A stretch of DNA of 34,366 bases from a virus (IMGVR_UViG_3300022925_000084:1-34366); one strand, 5' to 3'. Counted from the stretch's first letter, positions 5,400-12,035 are shown. The notes: a model not told the origin generated them from the letters alone. Numbers and translations are program-made.

Positions 5400-6110
5400 C
5401 TAAAATTTCAGGTGGTCCAGGGGGAAATTCAGTCTTTTCTTATCAAAAGCCTCGATGCACTCACGGTAGGAATCCATGAAGTGATCGGACACCGAATCTG
5501 ACGCATGCCAGTCGGCGCGTTTGAAATCCTTGGTGGGATTGAAGTGGGCCTTCTTCTCTGTGTTGTCGAAGTAGAGTTGGGTTTGCCCACCGTCGGGGCC
5601 GAAGAAGAATCTCGGCACTCGGGGGACGGCGTCAGAGCCGCAGACCACGGAGAGTTGCGTCTTCGCCCAAGGCATTTTGCCGTGGTAGGCGGGCCGGAAG
5701 AACACATTTGGCTTGCCCATCGTGATGAGGTGGACGTCCTGGAATTCTTTGCAGGACCAGGCGGAGAGTTCCGCCAGGGCCCCGCCCAAGCTGTGCCCAC
5801 AAATCAACAGCTTTTTAGCCGGGTCCAGGAGTTTTCTGATATCCGGCCAAACTGAGCGATGAGCCCTGACGAAACCCGCGTGGCAGAGTCTGCCTTTGTA
5901 GGGTCGGGGGAAGCTGAGAACGTTGTACATCCAGTCTCTGAGCTGCTGTGTGCCGCGGAACACCACAATGTCGAGGTGCGGGGTCCGGTGGACGAAAGCC
6001 GTCGTAGACGTCCTCTCACACTCGATTTTGGTGGCACCGACGATATTGTCGTTGTAGGCGTTCTCTGAGTAGGTACACGCCGTGTCCAGATTGTCTTCGC
6101 TGAATGACAT
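5400..6110 (-). CDS. Class 3 lipase-fold hydrolase
   Basis: A 236-residue alpha/beta hydrolase of the lipase (class 3) family. Visible elements are the oxyanion strand VVFRGT (49-54), the nucleophile elbow ICGHSLGGALAEL (Ser107), the acid in CGSDAVPRVP (Asp160) and the histidine in SDHFMDSY (His210). The triad is complete, so it should be an active esterase or lipase. There is no signal peptide, so it is cytoplasmic, released at lysis or packaged. In a phage it could weaken host membranes or lipopolysaccharide, but the substrate is unknown. It stands alone behind a terminator, and its -10 box ends 8 nt before the ATG with no Shine-Dalgarno, suggesting a leaderless mRNA. Confidence 0.85.
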   Translation of the reverse strand: MSFSEDNLDTACTYSENAYNDNIVGATKIECERTSTTAFVHRTPHLDIVVFRGTQQLRDWMYNVLSFPRPYKGRLCHAGFVRAHRSVWPDIRKLLDPAKKLLICGHSLGGALAELSAWSCKEFQDVHLITMGKPNVFFRPAYHGKMPWAKTQLSVVCGSDAVPRVPRFFFGPDGGQTQLYFDNTEKKAHFNPTKDFKRADWHASDSVSDHFMDSYRECIEAFDKKRLNFPLDHLKF

Positions 6111-6118
6111 GAGACAAT

Positions 6119-6146
6119 ATTATAAGCAAAAAAAACCCCGGAACAA
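6119..6146 (-). promoter_or_regulatory. Promoter giving a probable leaderless lipase transcript
   Basis: A perfect TATAAT on the minus strand with TTGTTC 16 bp upstream (inside the terminator loop). A start 6-9 nt below the -10 box would fall on or next to the ATG at 6110, leaving no 5' leader. Confidence 0.6.
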
Positions 6147-6154
6147 GTCCGGGG
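6128..6154 (-). terminator. Rho-independent terminator
   Basis: On the minus strand CCCCGG, the 7-nt loop ACTTGTT and CCGGGG are followed by eight T's. It ends the small-gene operon that comes in from 7.3 kb and insulates the lipase gene. Confidence 0.9.
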
Positions 6155-6185
6155 ATAGGAATGAAGAAAAATGAAACTCAAGGAA

Positions 6186-6332
6186 TCAAACTAGCCTTTT
6201 CACTCTACGCCTGCCTTTGGTAGGTGTCAAACGTTTATCTGCGGCTTCCCAACCTCGCTTGTAGGACGCATAGCGCCCTTTGCTCATGCCAGGATAGGTC
6301 CCGCGGGCCGTGGTCAGTGAGGGGCACCTCAT
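6186..6332 (-). CDS. Hypothetical small basic protein
   Basis: A 48-residue protein, strongly basic (KGRYASYKRGWEAADKRLTPTKGRRRVKRLV). It is probably a nucleic-acid-associated peptide, but no family is recognised. I chose the ATG that overlaps the TGA of the upstream gene (ATGA). A second internal Met (MSKGRYASYKRG) is possible. It is the last gene of its operon; the terminator follows about 30 nt downstream. Confidence 0.6.
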   Translation of the reverse strand: MRCPSLTTARGTYPGMSKGRYASYKRGWEAADKRLTPTKGRRRVKRLV

Positions 6333-6577
6333 GAGCCGTGGACCTTGAGCCACGCCTCGAAGCCTTTGTTGTTCTGCTTCATGATGCGGTACTCGCGCAT
6401 GTCGGCGCATACGGACTTGCGTAGCGTGGTCTCGTCCTTAAAACGCATATCGGCGCATTGTTTGGAGCAATACGATCCGTTGGCGGGGGAGGTTTTGACA
6501 AAGCCCTTCCCGCAGTGTCGGCAGGTACCCTCTCCCGAGGGGACTTTGGTTCGGTTAAATATGGCCAGATAGCTCAT
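6329..6577 (-). CDS. Small zinc-finger-like protein
   Basis: An 82-residue protein. Residues about 19-45 read CRHCGKGFVKTSPANGSYCSKQCADMRFK, a treble-clef-like C-x2-C-x(n)-C-x3-C zinc knuckle, followed by a charged helix and FEAWLKVHGS. Binding to DNA or protein is likely but unproven. Two earlier in-frame ATGs exist. I chose the one whose ATG overlaps the stop of the 20-residue hydrophobic ORF (ATGA), which also removes the odd upstream residues. It overlaps the next gene by 4 nt. Confidence 0.65.
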   Translation of the reverse strand: MSYLAIFNRTKVPSGEGTCRHCGKGFVKTSPANGSYCSKQCADMRFKDETTLRKSVCADMREYRIMKQNNKGFEAWLKVHGS

Positions 6578-6636
6578 GCTGAAGTATGACATACGACCAA
6601 CCATGAGACTATGGCTCCGATTATGACGACTTCCAT
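6574..6636 (-). CDS. Hydrophobic 20-residue membrane micropeptide
   Basis: The ORF encodes MEVVIIGAIVSWLVVCHTSA, a single uninterrupted hydrophobic segment long enough to span a membrane. It has a strong ribosome-binding site (AGGAGG, 8 nt spacing). Its ATG overlaps the TAA of the upstream gene (TAATG) and its TGA overlaps the ATG of the next (ATGA). This seamless fit in an operon, together with the signal, supports translation. It could be a holin-like or regulatory membrane peptide, though it is far shorter than known holins, or it could mainly couple translation between its neighbours. Confidence 0.6.
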   Translation of the reverse strand: MEVVIIGAIVSWLVVCHTSA

Positions 6637-6884
6637 TAGTGCAGCCTCCTCTTGTCTTCTTCGGTGATGTCTGGGAGGTCGCTGCCCATTGACGAGGTCA
6701 TTTGCTGCCAGATGACTTGCGGCAGTTCGACTTCCTCGGCGAGAGCTCCGGTCACGTGCAGTAACGCTGCCAGGACGGTGCCTGACTCAACCTCTGCAAA
6801 ATCTTTTTTAAGAATCTCCATAACTGCATTTTCAATAGCCTTCCCGTCTTTCATGAATTTTTCGAATTTTATGTCGTTGCTCAT
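6636..6884 (-). CDS. Hypothetical helical phage protein
   Basis: An 82-residue protein beginning MSNDIKFEKFMKDGKAIENAVMEILKKDF, with an amphipathic helix VLAALLHVTGALAEEVELPQVIWQQM and an acidic end (DLPDITEEDKRRLH). No family is recognised. The ATG overlaps the TGA of the gene upstream and an AGGAGG lies 11 nt before it. A TTG nine codons earlier is in frame but less likely. Its 3' end carries the AGGAGG that serves the next micropeptide. Confidence 0.65.
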   Translation of the reverse strand: MSNDIKFEKFMKDGKAIENAVMEILKKDFAEVESGTVLAALLHVTGALAEEVELPQVIWQQMTSSMGSDLPDITEEDKRRLH

Positions 6885-7114
6885 CGGTCTGGATGCCTCC
6901 TGACTTCCCAAGCGTAATCGGTCAGCTTGTTGAGAAGTTCCTCTGTGGAAAATATGTGCTCCTTTAATATTTCGGCAATCTTGCGTCGATCTTGCGCCAT
7001 AAGTTCGAGGCAGTGATCCTCGTAGGCTCGGTCCTCGTCGATTTCATAACGTGGGGTAGACTTCCCGTAGTCTTCATCGCCTACGCGCATGGGGTTATCA
7101 GGTATGTCCTGCAT
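6881..7114 (-). CDS. Hypothetical acidic phage protein
   Basis: A 77-residue protein starting MQDIPDNPMRVGDEDYGKSTPRYE, then helical (EDHCLELMAQDRRKIAEILKEHIFSTEELLNKL). I recognise no family. I chose the ATG preceded by GGAGG at 9 nt. A further in-frame ATG 33 nt upstream has no ribosome-binding site. It overlaps the upstream gene by 17 nt and the downstream gene by 4 nt. Confidence 0.65.
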   Translation of the reverse strand: MQDIPDNPMRVGDEDYGKSTPRYEIDEDRAYEDHCLELMAQDRRKIAEILKEHIFSTEELLNKLTDYAWEVRRHPDR

Positions 7115-7316
7115 TACTGGGGTCCTCCAGGGTTTGTTTACATTCATTTACTAAGGCTTGAATAACGTCTCTCGCTCTGGACGTGGCATGTGCCGTGGGT
7201 TCAGAGAGGTTTTGATTTTCAAGGTCGTAGTCCAGGTCTATGGCTGCGCTCTGTGCGAATCGCAGGATTAGATTCACTTGCTCTGTGGTGAGCGTTAGGT
7301 TGTGCTTGTATGACAT
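7098..7316 (-). CDS. Hypothetical helical phage protein
   Basis: A 72-residue protein starting MSYKHNLTLTTEQVNLILRFAQSAAIDLDYDLE and then helical with an acidic end. No family is recognised. The chosen ATG follows GGAGG at 5 nt and lies at the expected distance below the promoter; the earlier in-frame ATG would fall inside the promoter region. It is the first gene of the five- to six-gene operon that runs to the terminator at 6.1 kb. Confidence 0.7.
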   Translation of the reverse strand: MSYKHNLTLTTEQVNLILRFAQSAAIDLDYDLENQNLSEPTAHATSRARDVIQALVNECKQTLEDPSNAGHT

Positions 7317-7340
7317 GTGCCCTCCTATGTAGAGATACAC

Positions 7341-7369
7341 ATAATATGCACATAAAAATGCATAGTCAA
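7341..7369 (-). promoter_or_regulatory. Sigma70-like promoter of the small-gene operon
   Basis: Minus strand TTGACT, 17 bp, TATTAT. The spacer and -10 region hold ATGTGCATATTATGTGTA, two half-sites related to the ATGTGTA element of the other left-arm promoters. It lies back to back with the plus-strand promoter that begins 2 bp to the right, so one bound protein could control both. Confidence 0.75.
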
Positions 7370-7370
7370 A

Positions 7371-7399
7371 TTGTTTTACACAAAAAACTCCTGTATAAT
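7371..7399 (+). promoter_or_regulatory. Divergent promoter giving a probable leaderless transcript
   Basis: TTGTTT, 17 bp, TATAAT (perfect -10). The ATG at 7407 starts 7 nt after the -10 box, where transcription should begin, and there is no Shine-Dalgarno, so the mRNA is probably leaderless. Confidence 0.65.
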
Positions 7400-7406
7400 C
7401 GAATAA

Positions 7407-7727
7407 ATGAAAAACTTAATATTTGGAACAAGAGACGAACTGTATCAAGCGGGCTTTGATGTCGAGTGCGGAGAGCCGCAGACAGACATACGATATTTTG
7501 TGGTGGCTATGTCGCCTGACGGCAGACAATGGGCCTCCTCAAAGTGTTGGTCTGACGACCAGGAATGCCAGGACGTTTGTGAAACATACAAGCTGAAGGG
7601 TGTATCCCAATTCGACTTTGAAGCTAACTTTTACGAAATTGATCCGGCCTATGGCTCGCAAGCTTATGAACAACTCGACAATGCAGGGTATTGGCGAGAG
7701 CGAGAAATGGCCGAAGACCGATACTAG
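7407..7727 (+). CDS. Hypothetical acidic phage protein
   Basis: A 106-residue protein, MKNLIFGTRDELYQAGFDVECGEPQTDIRYFVVAMSPDGRQWASS at the start. It is acidic, aromatic and rich in cysteine (three Cys between residues 47 and 58: KCWSDDQECQDVC). The family is unknown. It is the first of only four supported plus-strand genes and is transcribed divergently from the small-gene operon. Translation probably starts at the very 5' end of the mRNA. It is followed 18 nt later by an HTH protein, so the three-gene island may be regulatory. Confidence 0.65.
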   Translation: MKNLIFGTRDELYQAGFDVECGEPQTDIRYFVVAMSPDGRQWASSKCWSDDQECQDVCETYKLKGVSQFDFEANFYEIDPAYGSQAYEQLDNAGYWREREMAEDRY

Positions 7728-7745
7728 CCGATTTGGAGACTGACA

Positions 7746-7901
7746 ATGGCTGAGAAGAAATACGACTTTGACACCGTTCAGGCTGTGCGCCATGCTCGCA
7801 ATGAAGAGAAGCGAAGCATTAAGTGGATAGCCGATGCGTACCAAGTACCCGTTGATACGGTTAGGGATTGGATATACCGAGACCGTCGTGTCAGAAGTTA
7901 A
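7746..7901 (+). CDS. Small helix-turn-helix DNA-binding protein
   Basis: A 51-residue protein. After AEKKYDFDTVQAVRHARNEEK the segment RSIKWIADAYQVPVDTVRDWIYR is a clear helix-turn-helix of the homeodomain-like/resolvase type (s...iA..y.V...TVr.wi.r). Such tiny HTH proteins are common in phages and are presumed regulators. It is a candidate to bind the TACACATA operator-like sites at the left-arm promoters; this is inference only. Its last 14 nt overlap the next gene's GTG start in another frame. Confidence 0.75.
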   Translation: MAEKKYDFDTVQAVRHARNEEKRSIKWIADAYQVPVDTVRDWIYRDRRVRS

Positions 7902-8088
7902 AACATTTGAGTGCAGCCGTTGCGCTGACGAATTCAGTATTGAGGTGGAATACCACGCTGAAGGCAAAAAGGCAGATATAGCGTTGCTTATCTGCCCGGA
8001 ATGCTTTGAAACTATTCTGGTGGATAATCCTCTTCTTCAAGCTTACTTCGCAGTTGATCTACCACCATTCTCCGAAGTTCTTCATTAA
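7888..8088 (+). CDS. Small zinc-ribbon protein
   Basis: A 66-residue protein. KTFECSRCADEFSIEVEYH and IALLICPECFETILVD give a textbook two-knuckle zinc ribbon (CxxC-x~31-CxxC). I chose the GTG just before SEVKTFEC, 14 nt inside the preceding gene. Longer in-frame starts would overlap the HTH gene more. The last 25 codons run over the end of the convergent minus-strand coiled-coil gene (77-nt tail-to-tail overlap), so the C-terminus may carry little function. Role unknown. Confidence 0.65.
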   Translation: MSEVKTFECSRCADEFSIEVEYHAEGKKADIALLICPECFETILVDNPLLQAYFAVDLPPFSEVLH

Positions 8089-8194
8089 GCTGTCGAAGGT
8101 CTTCCACAGCGTCTATCAGATCATCTAGCTTGGCGAGCTTTGACTCTAGCTCCTGGATGTCTTCCAGGGAATCAAACTCAACAGTAAACCTCAT
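8012..8194 (-). CDS. Small coiled-coil protein
   Basis: A 60-residue, very acidic protein with regular heptads (LEDIQELESKLAKLDDLIDAVEDLRQLNEELRRMVVDQL), almost certainly a coiled coil. Its ATG overlaps the stop of the ribbon-helix-helix gene (ATGA), so the two are co-translated and may form a complex, such as an RHH regulator and an oligomerisation or antagonist partner. Its 3' end overlaps the plus-strand zinc-ribbon gene by 77 nt. Confidence 0.65.
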   Translation of the reverse strand: MRFTVEFDSLEDIQELESKLAKLDDLIDAVEDLRQLNEELRRMVVDQLRSKLEEEDYPPE

Positions 8195-8421
8195 GCTCTG
8201 AATTCGGGCCGTGGGCGACCTTCGTCGATCCGCTTCTGCTCGACCTGGTCACTCAAATACTCGCGGTCTTTCTGGCTCAGGTTCTCTGCAATCCAGGACT
8301 CGAAGATTATTCGGAGCTGCCCGGACAATGTGCGGCCTTCCACCTTCGATACCACAAATAGCTGATCATAGACCTCACGTGGCAATAGCACGGATTTCCA
8401 TTTGTTTGTGTCCACTTTCAC
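8191..8421 (-). CDS. Ribbon-helix-helix (Arc/MetJ-type) DNA-binding protein
   Basis: A 76-residue protein. The segment KWKSVLLPREVYDQLFVVSKVEGRTLSGQLRIIFESWI has the RHH layout: a short beta strand (KSVLLP), helix A (REVYDQLFVVSKVEG) and helix B after a T-LSGQ turn. Members are dimeric repressors or plasmid/phage regulators. A charged tail follows. The start is GTG; a second GTG two codons later has the better spacing to AGGAG. It lies directly downstream of the DNA polymerase gene and may autoregulate or regulate early genes. Confidence 0.7.
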   Translation of the reverse strand: MKVDTNKWKSVLLPREVYDQLFVVSKVEGRTLSGQLRIIFESWIAENLSQKDREYLSDQVEQKRIDEGRPRPEFRA

Positions 8422-8447
8422 TCTCCTGTATAAGAATGTTGTATATT

Positions 8448-10367
8448 TTACCGCTTAACTTCAGAAAATTCACCCCAATTCGGTCCAATTTCTATATCGC
8501 ATTTGCTTGGAACCGCGAGCGGTAGGGCGTTCTCCATCATCTCCGCCAACTGCTTGGCCTGCTCGACAGACGCTACGCTGAAGGCCAGCTCGTCATGCAC
8601 CTGTAGCAGGGGCGTGGTCCCTGACTCGTAGATGTCCACCATCGCTTTTTTCGTCATATCCGCGGCGGATGCCTGGATCAACCGGTTCACGGCCTTGTAG
8701 GTGTAGGCCCTCTTGAGCCGAGTCGTTGGGCCGTAGTGGTTGACTGCTTCTTCGTAGGGCATGGCCTTGCTCATCTCAAACGTATCGGGCTCCCACAGAT
8801 CGAAGCGGCACTTGCGCCCCTTGAGGCTGCGTATGGTGCCACTAGACTTGGCGCTTTCGACGTGTTTCTGCACCCCTTGGGTCAGGCTCTTAACGAACGG
8901 AACTCTGGCGTGGTAGACCTTGGTGAGCGCCTTAGCCTCGTCCAGATCGATCCCCAGTTGATCGGCCAGTTTGCCTGCACCCATGCCGTACATCATGGCG
9001 AGGTTGATCACCTTTGCCTGTTTGCGTGGGATGTCAGCCATCTCTGCCACCATAGTGTGGAAGTCCATGTCTGGGTCTTCGGTGTAGCCTTTGACAAACT
9101 CCTCGACGCCTTCCATAGGCATCTTGCGGTAGTCCCCAAAGACCTTGGCGTAATGGGTTAGGATGCGTGGTTCCTGCTGCGAGAAGTCTATAGCCGCCCA
9201 CTGCTCCCCTTCTTCAGGGAGAAACAACTGCCGGATCATCGGACCAAGCTCTGGGTCGCGGGCCGGGATTTGTTGCATGTTAGGGTTGTTCATTGAGATG
9301 CGGCCTGAGACGGTTCCCCCGTCGTCTGAGCGCACCTGATTGATGTGGCTGTGTACGCGCCCGTCCTTGTTGACGTGTTTCAGTAGCCCGTCGATAAAGC
9401 CGCCCTGGGTCTTGTTCAGGTTGCGGGCCTTGACGATGCTCTGCGCCAGTTCATGGTCGTGGTCGTTCAGGAATGCTTTGGTGAAGCTCGGAGAGCCCTT
9501 GTCCGTGCGCGGATAGGAGAGCCCCACCTTATCGAATGCCTTGGCTATGGAGGCTGCGGCCCAGATTTCCACGTCGGTTCCGGCGAGTTCCTTGATGCGC
9601 TTACGCATGGCCTTCTCGCGCTTCATAAGCTCCTGCTTGGTCCGTTCAGCGCGGTCAACGTCAAACCGTATGCCCCGCATGGTCATGTCTACAAGGCACG
9701 GCAGCAGCGCGGTCTCAAGCTCCCAGATTTGCCATAACTCTTCTTTATTGAGCAGCGTCTTGAAGTGGTTCCACAGCTCCAGGGTGATCTCCGCATCGAC
9801 CTCTGCGTATGGACCCACGAACTGGCTGGGCAGCTTCCACATCTCGCCCTTAGGATCGAGCCCGAACTCCACGGCAGCCTGAGTCAGGACTTTCTCTGAC
9901 TTGGTCTTGTTGAGGTAGTCGTAGCACAGCGCGTTGAGGCTGTAGCTGAATCGGTTCTCGTCCAGGAGGGAGGCGGTCAGCATGGTGTCGATGACGCGGC
10001 CTTTGATCTCAAAGCCCATAGACTTGATCCACCCCAGATCGTACTGGGCGTTGTGCATGATCTTGTCTGCGGGAGTGTTGAACACCTTCTGTAGGTATTT
10101 GTTGATCTGTCGCTGATCCATGTTGCCACCGCCGAGGTGACCCACAGGGAAGTAGCCTTTCCAGCCAGGGACCGCAATGGCGTATCCCACCACCTCACCG
10201 TTGCCGGTTGGCCAGCCAGGACCGTTGGACTTGATGTCTGGGTCGCGGGTTTCGACGTCTATGGCAATTTCTTTGGCGTCCAGTATGGCATCAGGGAACG
10301 GATGCTCTGGGGGAACCCAGTCGGACTTTGGCGGAAACATCGCCATTTGCAGTTTGTTATTCGCCAT
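8448..10367 (-). CDS. polA: Family A DNA polymerase with 3'-5' exonuclease
   Basis: A 639-residue replicative DNA polymerase. The exonuclease domain has ExoI AIDVET (D37, E39), ExoII HNAQYD (N106, D110) and ExoIII PYAEVD (Y187, D191), so proofreading looks intact. The polymerase domain has motif A AIDFSQQEPRIL (D394), motif B RKQAKVINLAMMYG (R448, K452, Y460) and motif C QVHDELAF (D592, E593). The position equivalent to E. coli Phe762 is Leu456, a variant described in marine phages. There is no 5'-nuclease domain. It acts with the primase, helicases and SSB-like protein upstream in the same operon. The ATG follows GGAG and overlaps the preceding zinc-ribbon gene by 11 nt. Confidence 0.95.
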   Translation of the reverse strand: MANNKLQMAMFPPKSDWVPPEHPFPDAILDAKEIAIDVETRDPDIKSNGPGWPTGNGEVVGYAIAVPGWKGYFPVGHLGGGNMDQRQINKYLQKVFNTPADKIMHNAQYDLGWIKSMGFEIKGRVIDTMLTASLLDENRFSYSLNALCYDYLNKTKSEKVLTQAAVEFGLDPKGEMWKLPSQFVGPYAEVDAEITLELWNHFKTLLNKEELWQIWELETALLPCLVDMTMRGIRFDVDRAERTKQELMKREKAMRKRIKELAGTDVEIWAAASIAKAFDKVGLSYPRTDKGSPSFTKAFLNDHDHELAQSIVKARNLNKTQGGFIDGLLKHVNKDGRVHSHINQVRSDDGGTVSGRISMNNPNMQQIPARDPELGPMIRQLFLPEEGEQWAAIDFSQQEPRILTHYAKVFGDYRKMPMEGVEEFVKGYTEDPDMDFHTMVAEMADIPRKQAKVINLAMMYGMGAGKLADQLGIDLDEAKALTKVYHARVPFVKSLTQGVQKHVESAKSSGTIRSLKGRKCRFDLWEPDTFEMSKAMPYEEAVNHYGPTTRLKRAYTYKAVNRLIQASAADMTKKAMVDIYESGTTPLLQVHDELAFSVASVEQAKQLAEMMENALPLAVPSKCDIEIGPNWGEFSEVKR

Positions 10368-10536
10368 TGGTGTTTCTCCAAATGGTTTCTCTGCCTATGG
10401 CCGGATTGAAATGTGTGCAGTGTTCGCAGTACCAACCCTTACGGACGTTGGCTTCAGTGTCAGTAACCGAGGTGGCTGTAAGCCCACACTTAGGGCAGAC
10501 ATTGTAGTAAAGCGGGTCAAATTCATCCTTTTTCAT
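10357..10536 (-). CDS. Small zinc-ribbon protein in the replication operon
   Basis: A 59-residue protein, MKKDEFDPLYYNVCPKCGLTATSV then GWYCEHCTHFNP: a CPKCG...CEHC zinc ribbon. It is wedged between helicase and polymerase genes. Its ATG overlaps the helicase TGA (ATGA) and its end overlaps the polymerase ATG by 11 nt. The tight coupling suggests it is made in step with both and may be a replisome accessory, or just an unrelated early protein. No specific family is recognised. Confidence 0.75.
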   Translation of the reverse strand: MKKDEFDPLYYNVCPKCGLTATSVTDTEANVRKGWYCEHCTHFNPAIGRETIWRNTNGE

Positions 10537-12035
10537 ATGGAATAGGCCCTTTGGTAATCTTCTGGTTCGACAATAAAGAGGTTAGACATTGCTCGTGTAA
10601 CCCCCACGTAGAACACCCTGTGCAAATCATCGCCTGCGGTGTCCAGGGCTGCCTGCGTAAGGTCGGTGAATAACACCACGTTCTCTGCTTCTCCGCCTTT
10701 TGTCCCGTGGATCGTGGACAATCGGATGCGAGGTATGGCGTTAAACTTTTCGCCGCGCCGCAGTAGAGCCGTGATGTATATTCGTTCCGTTGGTGGGATT
10801 TTGTTCAGAGCTTCAAACCAAGGTTCATCCTTGGACGCAAGCAGCCCGTGGTCTTCCACCAGTTTGTCGTATGTCAGGAGGTCTCCAGAATCACCAGTGA
10901 TGGTCTTCTTGCCTCGCGCAATCTTTTCTCCATTGCCTGCCATGTAGCTGTATACGGCCTTGGCAGACGAGCGGTAGATTGCGGCACCTTTACGCAGCCG
11001 TTCCCATGAGTTGACGGCTGTGGATAACTTTTCGGATATGGATCGAGCGCCGTTGCGCTCAAACAAGTAGCCCCCGGACTTGAGCAATTCAGCCACGGGG
11101 CCCAGCATATAGTTGGCCTGAGCCATAATGAGCCAGGACCCCTCAGACAGGTCTAACGTGCGTATGTCCGATATGATCAGGACTTCGCCAATGTCACGCT
11201 TAGGCTTGTACGCCTTGGGGAAACGGTGAACGATTCGCTTGGCGATGCCTTCTGCGACGTTGTGTACTTTCCGCGGGATTCTGTAGGACTGTTCGAGAAC
11301 TTCACTTCCGCCTGGAAGGTTGATGAAGTGATCAACGTCTGCACCTGCCCATCGATAGATAGCCTGATCGTCGTCTCCGGCGCAGTACATTTTCTCTGAT
11401 TTTTCGTCGAGCGCATGAGCTATGTCCCATTGCAGTGGTGACAGGTCCTGAGCCTCATCCAGAAAGCACAGCTTGAACGAAGGGCAGATAGCCTGATAAT
11501 TCTCTACGAACAGCGCGAGCATGTCCGTGTAGTCCACCAGATGGTTGGTTTCCTTGTAGTCATCGTAGGCCGTGGCCACGTACTCGACTTCATGCCAAGT
11601 GCTTCGGATGTTGGACTTATTGTATTGCTCTTTGAGCGATATCTTCTTGAGCCGCGACAGGTTGATGATGGACAGTATCGGGTGTTCGCTGATGCCTGAC
11701 TTGCCGTCCTCGATGTCCGCGGTCTTCACCTGATTAAGCTGGAAGCCAATCATTGCGCCCAGCTCCTTGTAATGCTTTGCCTGCATCAGGTCCTTCTCTT
11801 TGATGTTCAGCAGGCGGTAGGCAAGACTGTGCAGCGTCCTGAAGTAGTACAGGTCGGTCTCGGCATTAAGCTGAAACCGCTCTGCTGCACGTTCCTTGGC
11901 CTCGTTAGCGGCCTTACGGGTAAACGCAAGGAAGGCTATCTGGCTTGGGTGTATGCCACTCTCCAACGCCTGATCCACCATATTCAGTAGCTTGGTGGTC
12001 TTCCCTGTGCCCGGAGGTCCAAAGATGCGAAACAT
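10533..12035 (-). CDS. UvrD/Rep-like superfamily 1A DNA helicase
   Basis: A 500-residue protein with all SF1A motifs in order: Walker A GPPGTGKTT (6-14), motif Ia AFLAFTRKAANEAKERA (34-50), DEAQD (193-197), motif III AGDDDQAIYRWAGAD (219-233), LEQSYRIPRKV near 248, motif V STIHGTKGGEAENV (440-453) and motif VI VFYVGVTRA (474-482). It should be an ATP-driven 3'-5' helicase that unwinds DNA ahead of the polymerase or in recombination. It is compact, lacking most of the 1B and 2B insertions of bacterial UvrD. Its ATG overlaps the primase stop (TAATG). Confidence 0.93.
   Translation of the reverse strand: MFRIFGPPGTGKTTKLLNMVDQALESGIHPSQIAFLAFTRKAANEAKERAAERFQLNAETDLYYFRTLHSLAYRLLNIKEKDLMQAKHYKELGAMIGFQLNQVKTADIEDGKSGISEHPILSIINLSRLKKISLKEQYNKSNIRSTWHEVEYVATAYDDYKETNHLVDYTDMLALFVENYQAICPSFKLCFLDEAQDLSPLQWDIAHALDEKSEKMYCAGDDDQAIYRWAGADVDHFINLPGGSEVLEQSYRIPRKVHNVAEGIAKRIVHRFPKAYKPKRDIGEVLIISDIRTLDLSEGSWLIMAQANYMLGPVAELLKSGGYLFERNGARSISEKLSTAVNSWERLRKGAAIYRSSAKAVYSYMAGNGEKIARGKKTITGDSGDLLTYDKLVEDHGLLASKDEPWFEALNKIPPTERIYITALLRRGEKFNAIPRIRLSTIHGTKGGEAENVVLFTDLTQAALDTAGDDLHRVFYVGVTRAMSNLFIVEPEDYQRAYSI

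Noticed and set aside
5505-5855. Plus-strand frame of 116 codons opposite the lipase gene
   Set aside because: It lies wholly antisense to a gene with a full catalytic triad and has no ribosome-binding site or promoter.
8448-10367. Inference of temperate lifestyle from Leu at the 762-like position
   Set aside because: No integrase, excisionase, attachment site or CI-like repressor is visible, so lifestyle is left open.
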